This document shows, piece after piece, positions 58,316 through 64,000 of a stretch of 64,000 nucleotides of DNA. How positions within the stretch are numbered: the stretch's first letter is position 1; each line of letters starts with the position of its first letter. The stretch is from Takakia lepidozioides. Lineage: Eukaryota; Streptophyta; Takakiopsida; Takakiales; Takakiaceae. Position numbers and translations under genes: made by a program. The DNA is taken from the NCBI GenBank assembly GCA_030704615.1, contig CM060734.1, forward strand, positions 44,222,042-44,286,041, read 5' to 3'. The notes beneath the pieces are model-generated. The model was not told the origin of the DNA. It ran no database searches and saw nothing but the letters and a program-made list of their open reading frames with translations.

Positions 58316-58860
58316 GATCTCATATTACACTGGGACCTATCAGAGGGTACATTGAACACACTGGCCAAGTCTCAAAGGCAACCATCCGTCGGCCCATTGA
58401 ACGAATTTTGATTGATCTCATATTACTCTGGGGCCTCTTCCATGGCACATTGAACATACTGGCCAAGTCTCAAAGCGAACCAAAATCATCTCGATGGCCA
58501 ACCATCCGTTGAGCCATCGAATGAATTTCGATTGATCTGATATTAGTCTGGGACCTGTGAGAGGGTGTCTCAAACGTACTGGCAAAGTTTGGAAGCAAAC
58601 AAATATGATTTGGATGGGCAACCATCCGTTCACCCGTTGAATATATTCCGCTGGATCTGCTATTGCTTTGGGACCTGTTGGACTGTGTTTCGCGTGCTCA
58701 CGATTTTTTTTTCATTTGGATTTTTAATGGGGCGTGTAATGTAGCCATATGCAACGTGCGTGCCAAATTTGGGAGTGAGCATAATTCATTTGGACCCAAA
58801 ACCACAGTTTCTTCCCTGTTTTGCACTCCAAACTTGATTTGTGTTCAACTTCATGCATTC
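58316..58860. repeat. Inverted partial copy of the 52-53 kb satellite
   Basis: On the minus strand it matches the 52050-52560 unit, including the segment coding GWLPIQIIFVCFQ-like frames and GATCAATCGAAATTCATTCG. It ends at about 58860, where unrelated GACGTGACG-rich sequence begins. Confidence 0.8.
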
Positions 58861-58869
58861 TTCATAAAC

Positions 58870-58975
58870 ATATTTATGTACAGTAACGTCGGTTTAGGAC
58901 GTGACGTGACGCACGTCCCTTGCTGACGTCGGACGTGACGCTGACGCGTCAATGCCACGTCACGTCCAAATTTGC
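58870..58975. repeat. GACGTGACG inverted repeat
   Basis: GGACGTGACGTGACG at 58898 and CGTCACGTCC at 58962 can pair, with further GACGTC words between. Possibly a transposon end; boundaries unknown. Confidence 0.5.
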
Positions 58976-59104
58976 AACTAGGCTTGTACCCGGCCTCTTG
59001 ATCTATTGAGTTTGAGTGTAGTAGGGACAGTGGTGGAGGACTTAGTGAGGCTATGGCCACTATCACATCTTGTGGCTACCTGGACTTAGAGGGACCCAAG
59101 CGCC

Positions 59105-60015
59105 AGCTAGGGGGGCGATTGTGATGGACTAGTGGCTGCACTAGTGGTGACTAGTGGCAGCCTAGTGATGGACTAGTGGCTGCACTAGTGGTGGCTAGTG
59201 GCAGCCTAGTGTTGGACTAGTGGCTGCACTAGTGGTGGACTAGTGGTTGCACTAGTGGCAGCCTAGTGGTTTCACTAGTGGCAGGACTAGCAGTGCACTA
59301 GTGGTGGACTAGTGATAGACTAGTATTTGGTGTGCACATGTATTGTGTGGTTTTGGACAGCGATGTAGTTGTGTAGCGATATGTATGCGCACGACAGTTG
59401 TCAAGTTATTTTACCACTAGTGTGAAGTTAGCTAGGAAATAGCTAACTTTCATATATTGACATTTGGGATTGACCCAAGTGTCAATCCAGGGGTCAATAC
59501 ATGTTTGGGCACCTGACGTTGTTATCTTCACGACAAATCGCGGTGGGCTCATATTTCTCGAGTTGAGCCTCACCGCGTCTAGCTATGGCGCCGTAGTGTG
59601 GATTCCCCATGGCGTGGGGTGCACTTGGCTCGACTTAATATATGAGTGATGTTTTCATGTGCAAGTATGTGAGTTTGAGAGAGCTTGTGTGCTTGTATCT
59701 TTCATTTCTTTATCATTGTGATGGACTAGTGGCAGCCTAGTGATGGACTAGTGGTTGCATTAGTGGTGACTAGTGGCAGCCTAATGATGGACTAGTGGCT
59801 GCACTAGTGGTGGCTAGTGGCAGCCTAGTGGTTGGACTAGTGGCTGCACTAGTGGTTGCTAGTGACAGCCTAGTGTTGGACTAGTGGTTGCACTAGTGGC
59901 AGGACTAGCGGTGCACTAGTGGTGGATTAGTGATAGACTAGTGTTTGGTGTGCACATGTGTTGTGTGGTTTTGGACAGCGATGTAGTTGTGTAGCGATAT
60001 GTATGCGCACGACAT
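59105..60015. repeat. CTAGTGG minisatellite in two blocks
   Basis: Blocks at 59125-59330 and 59718-59945 consist of GACTAGTGGCTGCACTAGTG and related words. Each is followed by the same unique tail (TTTTGGACAGCGATGTAGTT, GCGATATGTATGCGCACGAC; 59350-59395 and 59965-60015), so the whole block plus tail, about 290 bp, is duplicated around a 320-bp spacer. Confidence 0.85.
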
Positions 60016-60275
60016 TGATATAGAGAAAGAGCTCTTGCAAAACTGTGAATATTACCAAGAGGATCGCCAAGAAGAAAATATGCATGAATCATTCAAAACA
60101 TAGACATTGAGGATCTTAGAATGGACATTGATGAGAAGTAGACAAGGCCATTCTTGAGAATATAACACAGTTTTATCAAGAATCAATGTACATAACTGTG
60201 AAGAATTCAATATGTGCTTGTCACTACAGTCTCTGTCTATCATTGTACTGTAACCACATAGGGCCCACCCTCGAA

Positions 60276-60357
60276 AGGGGGCAGTAGCCGCCAGACGAAG
60301 TGGCTCTTAGTTACGCCGGCTTAGCTGGAGTCTTCTCTCTCTCTCTCTCTCTCTCTA
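60276..60357 (+). repeat. Short dispersed repeat, copy 4, with (CT)n tail
   Basis: GGCAGTAGCCGCCAGACGAA, GTGGCTCTTAGTTACGCC and then GAGTCTTC followed by about 22 bases of CT repeat. Best-preserved copy of the family; the CT run may be the element's simple-sequence tail. Confidence 0.65.
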
Positions 60358-60542
60358 CTATAACCACATGTCCCCCATTCTATATCAAAGGGATCTCAAA
60401 ATATTGGTCTAAAAATTCAACTATCATGTACAAACGACTGCAACTAGCAACTAGTTGCCTGAGAAAATATTCTTTTGCCTGTGAAGCATCACCAAAGTGA
60501 AATGGAACATTGCGTTATGTAAATTTATAGTATATATATTTT

Positions 60543-61162
60543 TTAAAAAAAACAAAAAAACATTGCATTCCCAATATGACCATTAAAATTAGGCCCAAAA
60601 TTGGCCATAGAACTCCTTCGAGGTTGACCAACTGCATCGGAACCAGAAGGCACACCCACTATTGGTGTTGGATTGAAAGAAACAACAGCTGCTGGTATTT
60701 GGCTAGAAATTTGATCATTAGATACAACATTAGAAACAGATGCAGATTTAGAAGGAGGTGTATGAGCCGTCTGAGCACAACCAACTGGAACGGTATAAGC
60801 AGCATGTTTAGAAGTGCCAATAGCCCTCACATTCCCTTTGCTTTGAGAAACATCTTTTACAATAGAACAATCGATGAATCTGATGTCCTTGTGCAGATGA
60901 TGTTTCCTTTTCCCCAGGCGGTATCAAAGCCAGTGGAGATGATATGAAGCTTATGATTAGCCTCAATAGATTGACATTCATCAGACCAGTCTAAAGATTG
61001 ACATGTTTCAATCTCATCTCGAAATACTGCAATTTTCTGTAAATTCTCAAAAGAATCATCAATCATCATACCATGAATCTTCTCTTTCCTCCTATCAATA
61101 ATTCTTGTTGGAAGAGCTTGCTTCATTGGCTCCAGAGGAGAAATATGAGGAGAAGAGGACAT
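60543..61162 (-). pseudogene. Unrecognised broken ORF
   Basis: Minus-strand translation from an ATG at 61162 gives about 100 residues (MSSSPHISPLEPMKQALP..., IHGMMIDDSFENLQKIAVF, ... ICTRTSDSSIV), then a local duplication of ATTGT shifts the frame and translation resumes as KDVSQSKGNVRAIGTSKHAA to a stop at about 60543. Codon use looks coding-like and the composition is normal, but I do not recognise the family. The ICTRTSDSSIV segment also occurs at about 51575-51615 on the minus strand, so part of it is repetitive. T-rich sequence on the minus strand follows the stop. It may be a transposon or retrogene product. Confidence 0.4.
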
Positions 61163-61169
61163 AATCTCT

Positions 61170-62030
61170 CACTAGAAGAAAAATGCGGAATAACCACTCT
61201 GGTAACCACTCATTTTGAGTGGGAAAAGACACCCAACCACTCTGGCCCTAGAGTGGTCTAGACCCAGTGGATCTTGACTCAGTAGTGGTTAAAGACAGTG
61301 GTTACGATCACTTGCCTCCGAGTCCAACTGTTCACTTCTGTGTCACAGTGGTAAACTAACCACTTATGACGTGTCACAGTGGTAAGCCAAGTCACGTCTG
61401 ACGTGTCACAGTGGTAAACTAACCACTTCAAAACATAGTGATTCCAACCACTTCCACCGTATGCGACGTGGACGCAGCAACTCCGTCGATCATACTTAAC
61501 AATGGACGGACACGTGGCCGAATCCAGTTAGACGATTATAGGCTCCATTATCTGGACACGTCGCGATATTGCAAATGAGCACGTGCCCTATTTCAGGGAT
61601 GTGCTGAAAAATGCAATGACTTCACAAACAACTTTGTGAGTGAGACTTAAATGACTCTAATAGTCGTGAAACGAGAATAAACAATGTATATTATCACCGA
61701 ATGTGTGGTTCTAATAGTATTGATGTGTGCTAAAACCACTTATTGAGTGGTTCTACCAGTATCAATGTAGTGGTTAGGTTGTGTGCTAAAACCACTGAGC
61801 GAAGTGGTTCTACCAGTATTGATGTAGTGGTTAGGTTGTGTGCTGAAACCACTGACTAAGTCATCTAGTGTGTCCCACCAAGTAGGAACCATGTATTTGA
61901 ATTATTACTACCAGAGTGGTATGTAAGTGATTGGGGCTACATCTGGAGGAGTACAACCATTCTTGCATACTGTCACAGTCTTATATATCCCACTGACAGA
62001 GTGGTGTGTAAGTGATTCATACATTCCCAT
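61170..62030. repeat. CACTA-like subterminal array (AACCACT/AGTGGT)
   Basis: Starts with CACTAGAAGAAAAATGCGGA and contains well over fifteen AACCACT or AGTGGTT words in both orientations, plus a duplicated block (GTGTGCTAAAACCACT at about 61726 and 61783). It is the same family as 6397-6690 and 17295-18292. Its other terminus was not found. Confidence 0.55.
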
Positions 62031-62244
62031 ATAATTCTCCTACAATTCCCATACATTCGAAGTGAATTTGCAAATCCAAATACTCTTGAAGATTCACCAT
62101 TCAAAAAACAGAATAGAATCCAGGACAGTAAGTGTTGGAACAGAGTCAACAAAATCCAGCCATGATAAAGGGTAACATACTACATCTACACTACGTCTCC
62201 GCATGCATGCTAAAAGCCATGAACTATTTTCCTGCCTTTTGGTC

Positions 62245-62606
62245 AGTGATAGACCATCTACCCATGCAGGTTTCTTGTAGGTATTGATCCACAGGGAATC
62301 ATAGGTAACCTTATGCTTGAAATCTGGCCCTCTTGGATGAATCTGGACCCACACTCTATCTCTGCTCCTTCAGATATCCATGCCCTTACACAAATCATGC
62401 ATTCATCTTTGGCTTGCTGCTAGCAGATGACAATGACAGCCTAGAGTTGTTCCAACAAACACCCCAACCCTACTTATCACACTAGTTCCTATGCTCAATT
62501 GCATCTACTACTCTCTATAATCCTACAAGCATTCACCTTCTTGCCTCGATCGTCCCACCATTGACTGGGGTCAGAAAAGTATTCATTCCACAGCTTCTCC
62601 TTATCT
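62245..62606 (-). pseudogene. OSB-like PDF-motif exon pair (best copy)
   Basis: Minus-strand exon 62606-62537 reads KEKLWNEYFSDPSQWWDDRG... and ends AAG before a GTGAAT donor. After a 194-bp intron, exon 62342-62245 (CAG acceptor) continues in phase IHPRGPDFKHKVTYDSLWIN, then YKKPAWVDG. This is the full OSB PDF block: W-x-x-Y-F-x-x-P-x-x-W-W-D-N-R, PDFKHK, LW and P-x-W-V. OSB proteins bind organellar ssDNA. No OB-fold (SSB) domain is visible nearby and PPR fragments surround the copy, so it looks like a copied cassette rather than a complete OSB gene. Confidence 0.65.
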
Positions 62607-62809
62607 CTATTACCTGTTTCTGGATACTTTCCTGTTGTCACATTGGTAGTATCATGTCAGTCACTCCAAACTATCAAAGGTTCACTCAACCAGCTAACTT
62701 GCAGAATTCAACATGGCCGATTCTGATAAGAGGGAAAAACAGGGTGAAATATGTTGAAGAAGGTACCTTCATTAGTAGTGCCTGATTTTATCAATTAAGT
62801 CGCTGCTGC

Positions 62810-63425
62810 TGCAGCTTCTAGTTGACCATCTATCCATGCAGGTTGGTAGTAGATATTGATCCACAGGGAACCATAGGTAATCTAGAGCTTGCACACAAAC
62901 GTGATGTGGTTGGGCTTCACCCCTTCCCCCATCATTTGCTCATAGGTCTCCAAAGCCTCCATCCCATGCCCCTGCTGTGCACACCCTACAAGCATCGCAC
63001 TCTACGACACCTCATCTCGTTCAGCCATAGTGTTGAAAACTCCCTTGGCATCCTCAATGCTCCCACATTTGGCATACATGTCCACCAGAGCAATGTTCAG
63101 GATGACATCTGGTACAATTGCAGATTTGATGATGTCACCATTGATCTCTTTGCCCTTTTCCAGGTCTGCCAGACGCACTGCAAACCGCACACAATTGTTA
63201 TGTCGGCGGGCTTCACCCCGTCCCCCATCATTTGCTCATAGGTCTCCAAAGCCTCCATCCCGCACCTCTGTTGTGCATACCCTGCGAGCATCGCACTCCA
63301 TGACATCACATCTCGTTCAGCCATAGTGTTGAACACTCTCTTGGCATCCTCGATGCACCCACATTTGGCCTACATGTCCACCAGGGCAGAGATAGTGTTC
63401 AGAATGACATCTGGTAATCTGACAG
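62810..63425 (-). pseudogene. PPR fragment joined out of frame to a partial OSB exon
   Basis: PPR units ([46 protein letters not shown]) run from 63400 to 62890 in alternating frames. At about 62880 the sequence switches to the second half of the OSB PDF exon (ITYGSLWINIYYQPAW...), in a different frame. An Ala-rich end (CTGCAGCAGC) follows at 62800-62820. Confidence 0.65.
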
Positions 63426-63433
63426 GAATTTAC

Positions 63434-63910
63434 CTTTTTGCCTCGGTTGTCCCACCATTGACTGGGGTCAGAAAAGTATTCATTCCACAGCTTCTCCTCG
63501 TCTCAGCTGTTACATGTTTCTGAATACTTCCCTGTTGTCACATTGGCAGTACCATGTCAAAGTCGCTCCAAACTATCAAAGGCTCACTCAACCAGCTAAA
63601 TTGCATAATTCAACTGAAAATTTAGGGCCGATTCTGATAAGAGGGAAAAACAGGGTGAAATGTGTTGAAGAATGTGCCTTCATTACCTGTGCTTGAGTTT
63701 ATCATTGTGCTGCTGCTGCTGCAGCTTCTAGTTGACCATCTACCCATGCGGGTTTCTTGTAGCTATTGATCCATCTGGTACATTTCCAGCTTTGGTGATG
63801 CAACCATGCACCTCTTTGCCCTTTTCCAGGGTTGCCGGGCTTGCACACGCACACAAACATGATGTGGTCGAACTTCACCCCTTCCCCCATCATTTGCTTT
63901 CAGGTCTCCA
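63434..63910 (-). pseudogene. OSB exon A, dispersed module, and a PPR/OSB junction
   Basis: Exon 63502-63434 reads EEKLWNEYFSDPSQWWDNRG, ending AAAAG before GTAAAT. Upstream on the minus strand is the dispersed module (GCTAAATTGCATAATTCAAC at about 63594) and then, at 63890-63702, a PPR segment (MMGEGVKFDHIMFVCVC) that changes at about 63775 to the OSB half-exon SYKKPAWVDGQLEAAAAAAQ. The PPR-to-OSB switch resembles that at 62880 but has a different breakpoint. Confidence 0.6.
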
Positions 63911-63919
63911 AAGTCCCAT

Positions 63920-64000
63920 CCTAACGGCCACCACAGATCCACCCAACGAGCTAACTTACAGAATTCAATATAGATCTCAGGGCCGAGTCTGATGAGAGGG
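63920..64000 (-). repeat. OSB-associated dispersed module at window edge
   Basis: Contains GAGCTAACTTACAGAATTCA and GGGCCGAGTCTGATGAGAGG, matching modules at 12430-12490 and 15760-15810; it runs off the right edge. Confidence 0.7.

Overview
The window looks like nuclear DNA of a seed-free land plant (moss, lycophyte or fern; I cannot decide which). The reasons are spliced genes with GT-AG introns of about 80-1300 bp, plant families (NPL4, F-box/Kelch, cytosolic G6PDH, plant-type Nudix, PPR, OSB PDF motif), and a large load of decayed transposons and tandem repeats. There is no operon structure, rRNA, tRNA or CRISPR array that I can see.

Layout. 1-3.0 kb: 5'-truncated non-LTR retrotransposon on the minus strand with a chromodomain, an RNase H domain and a C-terminal zinc knuckle. 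3.4-5.1 kb: broken OSB (organellar ssDNA-binding, PDF motif) exons followed by a broken PPR tract. 5.5-6.7 kb: CACTA-like repeat ends and a piggyBac transposase fragment. 7.1-11.8 kb: a multi-exon minus-strand gene, now broken, whose C-terminal half resembles an amino (N6-adenine type) DNA methyltransferase; one intron holds about 1 kb of GGCGCC-centred repeats in alternating orientation. 11.8-16.8 kb: many OSB-like and PPR fragments, CACTA ends and a short dispersed repeat. 17.3-18.3 kb: CACTA transposase tail (DUF4216-like) between two direct repeats.

19.1-43.6 kb is the gene-rich core: NPL4 (+, 2 exons), F-box/Kelch (+, 3 exons), a short Rossmann-only MECR-like reductase (+, 3 exons), cytosolic glucose-6-phosphate dehydrogenase (-, 15 exons, with a LINE fragment in intron 12), and a Nudix hydrolase (+, 8 exons) head-to-head with G6PDH. 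Every exon junction in these models was checked for phase.

43.6-64 kb is repeat-rich: a 650-bp inverted-repeat element, two exons of a CysW-type sulfate permease, a satellite of about 0.9-kb units, hairpin-forming GCGACCACC repeats directly upstream of a TATA box and a kinase-like pseudogene, 118-bp tandem units, a CTAGTG minisatellite, an unrecognised broken ORF, a CACTA subterminal array, and another OSB/PPR fragment cluster at 62-64 kb.

The core genes are unrelated housekeeping functions (ubiquitin-dependent extraction and degradation, oxidative pentose phosphate pathway, nucleotide sanitation, a fatty-acid-synthesis relative). The most unusual content is the methyltransferase-like gene, the chromodomain LINE and the repeatedly copied PPR plus OSB cassette.
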